Origin: Colletes latitarsis | Lineage: Eukaryota > Arthropoda > Insecta > Hymenoptera > Colletidae | NCBI RefSeq assembly: GCF_051014445.1 | Contig: NC_135136.1 | Span: forward strand, 26,120,001-26,184,000 | Direction: 5' to 3' | Length of the DNA: 64,000 nt | In this document: piece by piece, positions 55,993 to 64,000 of the stretch | Layout of the letters: each line of letters opens with the position of its first letter | Position numbering within the stretch: the first letter of the stretch is position 1 | The notes under the pieces: model-generated | What the model saw: only the letters and a program-made list of their open reading frames with translations | Databases searched by the model: none | Told to the model about the DNA's origin: nothing | Program-made: the position numbers and the translations under genes

Positions 55993-56006
55993 GCATAACC
56001 CAGACC
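55993..56006 (+). repeat. Target-site duplication, left copy (14 bp)
   Basis: GCATAACCCAGACC, the last satellite bases before the poly-T. It is repeated exactly at the other end of the element. It ends inside the telomere-like 11-mer, after CCCAGACC. The first G is shared by chance with either the satellite or the element, so the true length is 13-15 bp. Confidence 0.88.
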
Positions 56007-56022
56007 TTTTTTTTTTTTTTTT
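56007..56022 (-). other. Poly(A) tail of the retrotransposon (poly-T on plus)
   Basis: An uninterrupted run of 16 T on the plus strand joins the satellite (…CAGACC) to the element. In the sense direction this is the 3' poly(A) made from a polyadenylated or A-tailed RNA. One T may belong to the target (CCTAA), so the nick could be one base further right. No AATAAA signal is seen just upstream. Confidence 0.93.
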
Positions 56023-56130
56023 ATCGTGGTGAAATCCTCATGGACACCCCGGCTCCCTGGGGGGGAGGCCGGGGTAGTGCCGGACTCTTACCGGCTAAAA
56101 CACCACGGTGACCGCCTGCGCCCTTTATCT

Positions 56131-56178
56131 GGGGAGAGTCACGGGAACCAAACTAGCGATACTACCGTGACTCTCCCC
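56131..56178 (-). other. Perfect 14-bp stem-loop in the 3' UTR
   Basis: GGGGAGAGTCACGG at 56131-56144 pairs perfectly with CCGTGACTCTCCCC at 56165-56178 around a 20-nt loop. It is the longest stem I found in the element, about 110 nt upstream of the poly(A) in the sense direction. It could be a recognition structure for reverse transcription. Confidence 0.7.
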
Positions 56179-56209
56179 GTTGGCGCAACGCCCTACTACG
56201 GGCCCTTCC

Positions 56210-56239
56210 CGGGGGAGGAGATGTGATCCTCCTCCCCCG
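56210..56239 (-). other. Perfect 11-bp stem-loop in the 3' UTR
   Basis: CGGGGGAGGAG at 56210-56220 pairs with CTCCTCCCCCG at 56229-56239 around an 8-nt loop. It lies immediately 5' (in the sense direction) of the 14-bp stem. Confidence 0.65.
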
Positions 56240-56241
56240 AT

Positions 56242-56269
56242 GGGGGGCAACCATGATTGATTGCCCCCC
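56242..56269 (-). other. Perfect 9-bp stem-loop in the 3' UTR
   Basis: GGGGGGCAA at 56242-56250 pairs with TTGCCCCCC at 56261-56269 around a 10-nt loop. It is third in a row of closely spaced stems, only two bases from the previous one. Confidence 0.6.
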
Positions 56270-56533
56270 GGCGACGCCGCGCGGTCACACGCGACGTCGC
56301 CCCACTCGTGCCGTTGCTACTAGCCGCGACCGGGCCCCCACCCGATCGCGACCACGGCTGCGGGGCCGGCTAACACTGCCGCCCCCGCTAAATGGGGCCC
56401 CTGTCACGGGCCCCCGGTCCGGTGATGGGCTGGGTGCGAGAGGGAATGAGGGAATAAAGTCCCTCACCTCGCACCACAAACACCATCACCGACCCCTTCG
56501 CGCTCCCCCTGCCACGGGGAGCGGTGGAAGGTC

Positions 56534-59350
56534 TTACGGTCGCCGTCGCCGCCTGCCCCCCACCTCCTCACGCGCCCTCTCGGCGTCTTCCTTGGCGGCC
56601 ATGACCTCTTCACAAAACAAGGCCATGGCCGCCCACGCCTCCTCGCTGCCGACCATTGCCCGTATGACGGCCGGCAGCGAGAGGTCCGCTCCAATCGCTC
56701 TAACGAGGACACCGCGCTGAGCTGCCCACGCCGGACAAATTTCCAACGTGTGCTGCGCGGTGTCCTCCCTTCCCCTGCAATGATGGCACGCAGCCGTCGC
56801 CTCCCGCCCTATCCGATGCAGGTACCGACCGAAGCAACCGTGTCCGGTCAGTACCTGTGTCAAGCGGTAGGTGGGCGTACCCCAGCTACGGCCCACCCAG
56901 GCATAAAACACTGGGCGGACCGCCGCGGCGACGCGATCATCCTGCTGGTCTGGCTTCGATAACCAGACCAGCCACCGACTATAGACGCGTCGCCGCGCCT
57001 GGCTCCGGGCCCTGGCGGCCTCCTCGCCATGCGGGTCCACGCCCCGCTGGCGAAGGTTGCAGAGGCTTTGATACACCTCTGCGTCCATTTTCGCCAGCAG
57101 GTGAAACGGTGCGGAACCCGCTAGCAAGGTGGCGGCTGTGTAGGAGATCGTGCGATTACCCCGCACGACTCTGATGGCGACCAACCTCTGTAACCGACGG
57201 AGTACAAATGCACCCCGCCGATTGGCCATCAGACCGCCGGCCCATATCGGCGCGCCATAAAGCGCCATGGACCGGACGACTCCCAAATACAGCCGCCGTG
57301 CCGCCATGTTGGGTCCCCCGAGATTAGGCATTATGCGGCCTAACGCGGCCACTGCCCTCTCGATACGGGGACCCAACCCTTCCAAATGATGCCCGAACCG
57401 CCAGTAGCTGTCGTGGGTGAGGCCCAGATACTTCATCCGGCGCCCCACCGCGACTTGGGCTCCGCCCACCCGTAGAGACGCCTGGCGCGGCACCCCGCGA
57501 CCACTGACGTTACACAGCCAGATGGCCTCGGTCTTCTGGGGTGCCACGCGCAACCCCAGACGCTCCACTTCGGCAACGACTCGTGCCGTCCCTTCCTCCG
57601 CGAGGGCCACGGCCCTCCTCCACGTGTCCCCGTCGGCTATCACCAGGGTGTCGTCGGCATAACAAATCAACGACACGCCGACGGGGAGTTCTGCCCGCAG
57701 CACCGCATCGTAGGCCAAGTTCCACAAGAGCGGCCCTAGGACCGACCCCTGTGGAACCCCGCGGTGCACCGCTCTCTGCTCCATCCCGTTCCGACCCGAA
57801 TATTGGACTACCCTGCCCCGAAGATAATCCCCGATCAGTCGGCATAGATAGGCGGGCACCCGGTGGTACTGGAGTGCCCGACCTATCGCCCCCCAGGAGA
57901 CGGTATTGAAGGCGTTGGCAATGTCTAATGAGACTGCCAACGCCACACCCCCCCGGGAGATTGCCGATTCCGCCAGGGTCCGCACTGTCGCTATGGCGTC
58001 GACTGTGGAGCGGCCCCGGCGAAAGCCGAACTGTCGGTCGGCCAGATCGGGGCCGACGCGGGACAGGTGCCCCTCGAGACGGGATACAATGACCCGCTCG
58101 AGGAGCTTCCCAGCCTCGTCCAGCAAGCATATCGGGCGGAACGCGGATGGAGAGTCCGCGGGCTTCCCAGGCTTGTGAAGGAGGACCAACCTCGCTACCT
58201 TCCACATGGGGGGGAACTGACCGGTCCGCAGGCACGCGTCAAAGACGCTAATCAGCCCGGCCCCCAGAACGCCCACCGCTACTGCCCAGGCCCTGCCAGG
58301 TATGCCGTCCGGTCCTGGCGCCGTCTTCTTGGCAGCCATTCTCCGGACGGCCCTGGCCAGCTCCTCCTCGGAGACCCCCAGTTCGTCGGACCACCAAGGC
58401 GGGTGATCCGGCTGTGGCTCGGGGGGATGCAGGAACGCCTCTCCCCCAACGGGGAAGAGGACGCGCATAGTTTCCCCCAGCAGCTGGGGGTCGAGACTCT
58501 CTGTGATCGGGGGCGCCCATGATCGCATCTTCCCTGCGACCATATGATAAGGGCGCCCCCATGGATTTGCATCCAGAGAGCCGAGGAGCTCCGTCCATGC
58601 CTGGGCTTTCGCGGTTGCGATGGCCCGGCGGAGGGTCCTTCGCGCCAGGGAAAATTCCCCGCGCAACCTCACCACCTCTGCCTCCGTCGCCCCGCGCCGT
58701 CTCCTGGCGCGGGTGTACTGGCGTCGAGCGAGGACACACCGAGTGCGTAAGTCCTCGATCTCGCCCGACCACCAGTACACGGACCCCCCTCGGCTCGGGG
58801 CGGTGGCCCGCGGCATGACTGCGTCGCATAAGGACGTCATAGTCTCGCGGAACCAACGCGCCCCAGCAGAAGGATTGCCGAGGGTCCGGCGTGGCATCTC
58901 CTGCCATGCCACAACGGAGGCTGCCATCGCTAGGGCGTCCGGGTCCAGCCTCTTGGCGGACCAGCGTGGCGCCAGGTGTACTTCCCTGCCCGGTTGGCGG
59001 GGTCCATTTACGCCGGGGGTCGCGGATACGGTAAACGTTATATAGAGGTGGTCGCTTAACGTGGCCACCTCTTCCGCAACCCTCCAGTCGGACACACGGC
59101 GCGCTATGGCGGGGCTCGCCAACGAAATGTCGACGATCGACTCGCCCCGCGCGTGCACGCACGTGCTCACGGCCCCTTCATTCAAAACTACGAGGCCGTG
59201 ACCCGCCGCCCATTCGAGCATCGCGTCGCCCTTCACGGTCGTCCTGGGGCAGCCCCACGCTGCAGCGTGGGCGTTGAAATCACCCAGGACGAGTACCCCA
59301 CTGGCGAGATGTGGGGAGATGCGTCTCCCCACCTCGTCGAGGTACGCCTC
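56534..59350 (-). CDS. ORF2 polyprotein, APE endonuclease (partial) + reverse transcriptase + CCHC; 5'-truncated
   Basis: Open from the truncation point to TAA at 56534-56536, about 938 codons without a stop or frameshift. Residues are numbered from the valine codon at 59332. The C-terminal half of the endonuclease remains: GDFNAH at 17-22 and SDH at 93-95, both catalytic-site motifs of APE-type endonucleases. The RT runs from about 320 to 640: KKTAPGPDG (335-343), FRPICLL, FGFRRGRST (435-443), the motif-A aspartate in SLDIANAF (D470), GVPQGSVLGP (525-534), catalytic YADD (558-561) and KYLGL (634-638). A C-terminal knuckle C849-X2-C852-X8-H861-X4-C866 is typical of R1-clade ORF2. The protein acts in target-primed reverse transcription: nicking the target, then copying the element RNA. 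The endonuclease N-terminus, ORF1 and the 5' UTR are missing, and there is no in-frame ATG near the 5' end, so this copy is probably dead as a mobile unit. The unbroken frame argues for a recent insertion. Confidence 0.93.
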   Translation of the reverse strand, partial: EAYLDEVGRRISPHLASGVLVLGDFNAHAAAWGCPRTTVKGDAMLEWAAGHGLVVLNEGAVSTCVHARGESIVDISLASPAIARRVSDWRVAEEVATLSDHLYITFTVSATPGVNGPRQPGREVHLAPRWSAKRLDPDALAMAASVVAWQEMPRRTLGNPSAGARWFRETMTSLCDAVMPRATAPSRGGSVYWWSGEIEDLRTRCVLARRQYTRARRRRGATEAEVVRLRGEFSLARRTLRRAIATAKAQAWTELLGSLDANPWGRPYHMVAGKMRSWAPPITESLDPQLLGETMRVLFPVGGEAFLHPPEPQPDHPPWWSDELGVSEEELARAVRRMAAKKTAPGPDGIPGRAWAVAVGVLGAGLISVFDACLRTGQFPPMWKVARLVLLHKPGKPADSPSAFRPICLLDEAGKLLERVIVSRLEGHLSRVGPDLADRQFGFRRGRSTVDAIATVRTLAESAISRGGVALAVSLDIANAFNTVSWGAIGRALQYHRVPAYLCRLIGDYLRGRVVQYSGRNGMEQRAVHRGVPQGSVLGPLLWNLAYDAVLRAELPVGVSLICYADDTLVIADGDTWRRAVALAEEGTARVVAEVERLGLRVAPQKTEAIWLCNVSGRGVPRQASLRVGGAQVAVGRRMKYLGLTHDSYWRFGHHLEGLGPRIERAVAALGRIMPNLGGPNMAARRLYLGVVRSMALYGAPIWAGGLMANRRGAFVLRRLQRLVAIRVVRGNRTISYTAATLLAGSAPFHLLAKMDAEVYQSLCNLRQRGVDPHGEEAARARSQARRRVYSRWLVWLSKPDQQDDRVAAAVRPVFYAWVGRSWGTPTYRLTQVLTGHGCFGRYLHRIGREATAACHHCRGREDTAQHTLEICPAWAAQRGVLVRAIGADLSLPAVIRAMVGSEEAWAAMALFCEEVMAAKEDAERAREEVGGRRRRRP

Positions 59351-59364
59351 GCATAACCCAGACC
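59351..59364 (+). repeat. Target-site duplication, right copy (14 bp)
   Basis: GCATAACCCAGACC directly follows the 5' truncation point, after which the interrupted 11-mer is completed (TAA) and the monomer continues. Together with the left copy it is the expected product of staggered cuts in target-primed reverse transcription. Because the satellite repeats this string, the empty site at 10737-10750 and the correct 178-bp reconstructed monomer are what make duplication the best explanation. Confidence 0.88.
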
Positions 59365-62300
59365 TAACCCAGACCTAACCGGTTTTTATCCTTCTCTAAT
59401 ATTGAGCGAAACCAGGTTTAATTGTCTGTTCCAGTGTGGCTCCACATTACTACGTGATTCAAACTAGAGAAAACCAAGGATCTGGCCAACAAGTATGCGA
59501 AGAAGGCAAAATCAGGAGCCAGATGCGGGCATAACCCAGACCTAACCCAGACCTAACCGGTGTTATCCTCTAAAATATTTATGGATACCAGGTCTAATTG
59601 TCAGTTTCAGTGTGGTACCACATTACTACGTGATTCAAGCCAGAGAAAACCCATGATCTGGCCAACAAGAATGCGGAAAAGGCAAAATCATGAGCCAGAT
59701 GCGGACATAACCCAGACCTAACCCAGACCTACCCGGTGTTATCCCCTAAAATGTGGATCGAAACCAGGTTTAATTGACTGTTTCAGTGTGGTACCACATT
59801 AGTACGTGATTCAAACCCGAAAAAACTCAGGATCTGGCCAACAAGTATGCGAAGGAGGCAAAATCATGAGCCAGATGGGGGCTTAACCCAGACCTAACCC
59901 AGACCTAACCGGTGTTATCCTCTAAAATATTGATCAGAACCACGTTTAATTGTCTGTTTCAGTGAGGTGTCACATTACTACATGATTCAAACCAGAGAAA
60001 ACCAAGGATCTGGCCAACAAGAATGCGGAAAAGGCAAAATCATGAGCCAGATGCGGCCATAACCCAGACCTAACCCAGACCTAACCGGTGTTATCCTCTA
60101 AAATATTGATCGAAACCAGGTCTAACTGTCTGTTTCATTGTGGTACCACATTACTACGTGATTGAAACCAGAGAAAACCAAGGATCTGGCCAACAAGAAT
60201 GCGAAGAAGGCAAAATCATGAGCCAGATGGGGGCATAACCCAGACCTAACCCAGACCTAACCGGTGTTATCCCCTAAAATGAGGATCGAAACCAGGTTTA
60301 ATTGACTGTTTCAGTGTGGCACCACATTAGTACGTGATTCAAACCCGAAAAAACTCAGGATCTGGCCATCAAGAATGCGGAAAGGCAAAATCTTGAGCCA
60401 GATGCGGGCATAACCCAGACCTAACCCAGACCTAACCGGTTTTTATCCTTCTCTAATATTGATCGAAACCAGGTTTAATTGGCAGTTCCAATGTGGCTCC
60501 ACATTACTACGTGATTCAAACTAGAGAAAACCAAGGATCTGCCCAACAAGATTGCGAAGAAGGCAAAATCATGAGCCTGATGCGGGCATAACCCAGACCT
60601 AACCCAGACCTAACCGTTTTTATCCTCTATAATATTGATCGAAACCAGGTTTAATTGACTGTTTCAACGTGGTACCACATTACTACGTGATTCAAACCCT
60701 AAAAAACCCATGATCTGGCCAACAGGAATGCGTAAAAGGCAAAATCATGAGCCAGATGCGGGCATAACCCAGACCTAACCCAGACCTACCCGGTGTTATC
60801 CCCTAAAATGTGGATCGAATCCAGGTTTAATTGACTGTTTCAGTGTGGTACCACATTAGTACGTGATTCAAACCCGAAAAAACTCAGGATCTGGCCAACA
60901 AGAATGCGGAAAGGCAAAATCTTGAGCCAGATGCGGGCATAACCCAGACCTATCCCAGACCTAACCGGTTTTTATCCTTCTCTAATATTGATCGAAACCA
61001 GGTTTAATTGTCTGTTCCAGTGTGGCTCCACATTACTACGTGATTGAAACCAGTGAAAACCAAGGATCTGGCCAAGAAGAATGCGGAAACGGCAAAATCA
61101 TGAGCCAGATGGGGGCATAACCCAGACCTAACCCAGACCTAACCGGTGTTATCCTCTAAAATATTGATCAGAACCACGTTTAATTGTCTGTTTCAGTGAG
61201 GTGTCACATTACTACATGATTCAAACCAGAGAAAACCAAGGATCTGGCCAACAAGAATGCGGAAAAGGCAAAATCATGAGCCAGATGGGGGCATAACCCA
61301 GACCAAATCCAGACGTAACCGGTGTTATCCTCTAAAATATTGATCGGAACCACGTTTAATTGTCTGTTTCAGTGAGGTGTCACATTACTACATGAATCAA
61401 ACCAGAGAAAACCAAGGATCTGGCCAACAAGAATGCGGAAAAGGCAAAATCATGAGCCAGATGCGGGCATAACCCAGACCTAACCCAGACCTAACCGTTT
61501 TTATCCTCTAAAATATTGATCGAAACCAGGTTTAAGTGACTGTTTCAACATGGTACCACATTACTACGTGATTCAAACCCTAAAAAACCCATGATCTGGC
61601 CAACAAGAATGCGGAAAAGGCAAAATCATGAGCCAGATGTGTGCATAACCCAGACCTAACCCAGACCTACCCGGTGTTATCCCCTAAAATGTGGATCGAA
61701 ACCAGGTTTAATTGACTGTTTCAACGTGGTACCACATTACTACGTGATTCAGACCCTAAAAAACCCAGGATCTGGCCAACAAGTATGCGAAGGAGGCAAA
61801 ATCATGAGCCAGATGGGGGCATAACCCAGACCTAACCCAGACCTAACCGGTGTTATCCTCCAAAATATTGATCAGAACCACGTTTAATTGTCTGTTTCAG
61901 TGAGGTGTCACATTACTACATGATTCAAACCAGAGAAAACCAAGGATCTGGCCAACAAGAATGCGGAAAAGGCAAAATCATGAGCCAGATGGGGGCATAA
62001 CCCAGACCAAATCCAGACGTAACCGGTGTTATCCTCTAAAATATTGATCGGAACCACGTTTAATTGTCTGTTTCAGTGAGGTGTCACTTTACTACATGAA
62101 TCAAACCAGAGAAAACCCATGATCTGGCCAACAAGAATGCGGAAAAGGCAAAATCATGAGCCAGATGCGGGCATAACCCAGACCTAACCCAGACCTACCC
62201 GGTGTTATCCCCTAAAATGTGGATCGAAACCAGGTTTAATTGACTGTTTCAGTGTGGTACCACATTAGTACCTGATTCAAACCAGAAAAATCTCAGGATC

Positions 62301-64000
62301 TGGCCAACAAGAATGCGGAAAGGCAAAATCTTGAGCCAGATGCGGCCATAACCCAGACCTATCCCAGACCTTACCGGTTTTTATCCTTCTCTAATATTGA
62401 TCGAAACCAGGTTTAATTGTCTGTTCCAGTGTGGCTCCACATTACTACGTGATTGAAACCAGAGAAAACCAAGGATCTGGCCAAGAAGAATGCGGAAACG
62501 GCAAAATCATGAGCCAGATGGGGGCATAACCCAGACCTAACCCAGACCTAACCGGTGTTATCCTCTAAAATATTGATCAGAACCACGTTTAATTGTCAGT
62601 TTCAGTGAGGTGTCACATTACTACATGATTCAAACCAGAGAAAACCAAGAATCTGGCCAACAAGAATGCGGAAAAGGCGAAATCATGAGCCAGATGGGGG
62701 CATAACCCAGACCAAATCCTGACGTAACCGGAGTTATCCTCTAAAATATTGATCGGAACCACGTTTAATTGTCTGTTTCAGTGAGGTGTCACATTACTAC
62801 GTGTGTCAAACCCTAAAAAACTCAGGATTTGGCCAACAAGTATGCGAAGAAGGCACAATCATGAGCCCGATGCGGGCATAACCCAGACCTAACCCAGACC
62901 TAACCGGTCTTATCCTCTAAAATATTGATCGAAACCAAGTTTAATGGACTGTTTCAGTGTGGTACCACATTACTACGTGATTCAGACCCTAAAAAACCCA
63001 GGATCTGGCCAACAAGTATGCGAAGAAGGCAAAATCAGGAGCCAGATGCGGGCATAACCCAGACCTAACCCAGACCTAACCGGTGTTATCCTCTAAAATA
63101 TTTATGGAAACCAGGTCTAATTGTCAGTTTCAGTGTGGTACCACATTACTACGTGATTGAAACCAGAGAAAACCAAGGATCTGGCCAACAAGAATGCGAA
63201 GAAGGCAAAATCATGAGCCAGATGGGGGCATAACCCAGACCTAACCCAGACCTAACCGGTGTTATCCCCTAAAATGAGGATCGAAACCAGGTTTAATTGA
63301 CTGTTTCAGTGTGGCACCACATTAGTACGTGATTCAAACCCGAAAAAACTCAGGATCTGGCCATCAAGAATGCGGAAAGGCAAAATCTTGAGCCAGATGC
63401 GGGCATAACCCAGACCTAACCCAGACCTAACCGGTTTTTATCCTTCTCTAATATTGATCGAAACCAGGTTTAATTGGCAGTTCCAATGTGGCTCCACATT
63501 ACTACGTGATTCAAACTAGAGAAAACCAAGGATCTGCCCAACAAGATTGCGAAGAAGGCAAAATCATGAGCCTGATGCGGGCATAACCCAGACCTAACCC
63601 AGACCTAACCGTTTTTATCCTCTAAAATATTGATCGAAACCAGGTTTAATTGACTGTTTCAACGTGGTACCACATTACTACGTGATTCAAACCCTAAAAA
63701 ACCCATGATCTGGCCAACAGGAATGCGTAAAAGGCAAAATCATGAGCCAGATGCGGGCATAACCCAGACCTAACCCAGACCTACCCGGTGTTATCCCCTA
63801 AAATGTGGATCGAATCCAGGTTTAATTGACTGTTTCAGTGTGGTACCACATTAGTACGTGATTCAAACCCGAAAAAACTCAGGATCTGGCCAACAAGAAT
63901 GCGGAAAGGCAAAATCTTGAGCCAGATGCGGGCATAACCCAGACCTATCCCAGACCTAACCGGTTTTTATCCTTCTCTAATATTGATCGAAACCAGGTTT
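59351..64000 (+). repeat. Satellite array continues after the retrotransposon (right block)
   Basis: About 26 more monomers of the same family, orientation and phase follow the insertion and run off the window end. The first stretch, 59365 to about 59634, shares private variants (ATTGAGCGAAACC at 59401, ATGGATACC at 59581) with 10751-11020. A segment of about 3.0 kb is repeated inside this block: the private variant GTGGCACC occurs at 60315 and 63311, and GATCGAATCC at 60813 and 63808, an offset of about 2,995 bp or 17 monomers. The same variants occur in the left block near 11173 and 11675, so this block is most closely related to the 10.7-12 kb part of the array. No gene is visible. Confidence 0.96.

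Larger units (their letters stand above)
1..56006 (+). repeat. Telomere-motif-bearing satellite array, ~176-bp monomer (left block)
   Basis: About 318 tandem monomers, all in the same orientation, with period 175-178 bp (starts at 1, 177, 352, 530 and so on). A monomer opens with AGCCAGATGCGGGCATAA, then has two CCCAGACCTAA units, then ACCGGT, a variable TATCCTCTAAAATATTGATCG segment, CCAGGTTTAATTGTCTGTTTCAGTG, the palindrome GTGGTACCAC, ATTACTACGTGATTCAAAC, and a purine-rich end with GATCTGGCCAACAAGAATGCG and GGCAAAATCATG. Subtypes recur, marked by variants such as TCCTTCTCTAATATTG with GGCTCCAC, CCCCTAAAATGTGG with ATTAGTACGTG, GATCAGAACCACG with GAGGTGTCAC, ACCAAATCC with GACGTAACC, and TGGAAACGAGG with GTCGTACC. 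There is no meaningful coding capacity: stops occur in every frame and every ORF is short. The telomere-like units suggest a subtelomeric satellite; a pericentromeric site cannot be excluded. Confidence 0.97.
56023..56533 (-). other. Retrotransposon 3' UTR with several strong stem-loops
   Basis: About 511 nt between the ORF2 stop codon and the poly(A). No protein-like frame is convincing: the small plus-strand and minus-strand ORFs here are Arg/Pro-rich products of high GC. The region closest to the poly(A) contains three perfect inverted repeats (14, 11 and 9 bp, listed separately) and a weaker fourth (56047-56053 with 56068-56074). In R1-clade elements such as SART1, 3' UTR structure is needed for the RT to recognise its own RNA; the same role here is inferred. 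Confidence 0.75.
56007..59350 (-). mobile_element. 5'-truncated R1-clade non-LTR retrotransposon, telomere-unit insertion
   Basis: A 3,344-bp GC-rich, CpG-rich block interrupts one satellite monomer and is plainly foreign to the AT-richer array. In the minus-strand sense it runs from a 5' truncation point at 59350 through most of ORF2, a 3' UTR of about 510 nt and a poly(A) of 16 nt. A 14-bp target-site duplication flanks it, there are no terminal repeats, and the interrupted monomer (55981-56006 plus 59365-59516) adds up to 178 bp, the normal length for its subtype. The protein is of R1-clade type (APE endonuclease, RT, CCHC). In insects this clade includes 28S-rDNA-targeted R1 and telomere-targeted TRAS and SART. 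The site here makes a TRAS/SART-like element likely, but one insertion cannot prove specificity. Confidence 0.9.

Noticed and set aside
1..56006. CRISPR-like or direct-repeat array
   Set aside because: The full 176-bp unit repeats contiguously with no unique spacers, and the context is a eukaryotic satellite.
56007..59350. Classic R1 insertion in 28S rDNA
   Set aside because: The protein fits the R1 clade, but neither flank is rDNA; both are satellite with telomere-like units.
56007..59350. LTR retrotransposon or DNA transposon
   Set aside because: There are no terminal direct or inverted repeats and no integrase, protease or transposase motifs. A poly(A) end, APE endonuclease and YADD RT without RNase H or integrase fit a non-LTR element.
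56026..59356. Several ORFs of 64-304 codons on both strands overlapping ORF2 and the 3' UTR
   Set aside because: They are Arg/Pro/Gly-rich shadow frames of a GC-rich coding sequence. Only the 932-residue minus-strand frame has recognisable RT, endonuclease and CCHC motifs.
1..64000. Centromeric satellite based on the ~176-bp monomer length
   Set aside because: Monomer length alone is not evidence, I saw no CENP-B-box-like motif, and the telomere-type 11-mers point to a subtelomeric origin. It remains possible but unsupported.
1..64000. tRNA, rRNA, snRNA or microRNA genes
   Set aside because: No tRNA A/B-box arrangement with a cloverleaf, no rRNA-like sequence and no isolated conserved hairpin was seen in the satellite; apparent short dyads recur in many monomers.

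Overview
The window is almost entirely one tandem satellite DNA array with a single retrotransposon in it. There is no host gene, tRNA, rRNA or CRISPR locus. All repeat monomers lie in the same orientation. Each is about 176 bp (successive starts at 1, 177, 352 and 530) and normally carries two head-to-tail copies of the 11-mer CCCAGACCTAA, which is TTAGGTCTGGG on the other strand. From memory of the literature, TTAGG is the ancestral insect telomere repeat, and 11-bp derivatives of the TTAGGTCTGGG kind have been reported in Hymenoptera. An insect, probably a hymenopteran, and a subtelomeric or telomere-derived array are therefore the best reading. This is inference: no pure telomere repeat run and no host gene is present to confirm it.

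Layout: 1-56006 is satellite, 56007-59350 is a 3.34-kb non-LTR retrotransposon on the minus strand, and 59351-64000 is satellite again. The array is hierarchical. Monomer subtypes are arranged in multi-monomer units, for example an 11-monomer unit of about 1.92 kb repeated in tandem at 1300-5144. These are nested in superunits of roughly 8 to 12 kb starting at 15081, 23177, 32685 and 44658. Superunits share private single-base variants and differ mainly by whole numbers of monomers, as expected from unequal exchange or replication slippage.

The retrotransposon is 5'-truncated but has an uninterrupted reading frame of about 938 codons: the C-terminal part of an APE-type endonuclease, a full reverse transcriptase with YADD, and a C-terminal CCHC zinc knuckle. 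This is the ORF2 architecture of the R1 clade, which includes the telomere-targeted TRAS and SART elements. It ends in a 16-nt poly(A) and is flanked by a 14-bp target-site duplication that lies partly in the telomere-like unit. The 3' junction falls between C and T of the CCTAA strand. An unoccupied paralogue of the same site lies in the window at 10688-11020. The main result is a telomere-motif-bearing satellite that serves, or has served, as a landing site for an R1-clade element.
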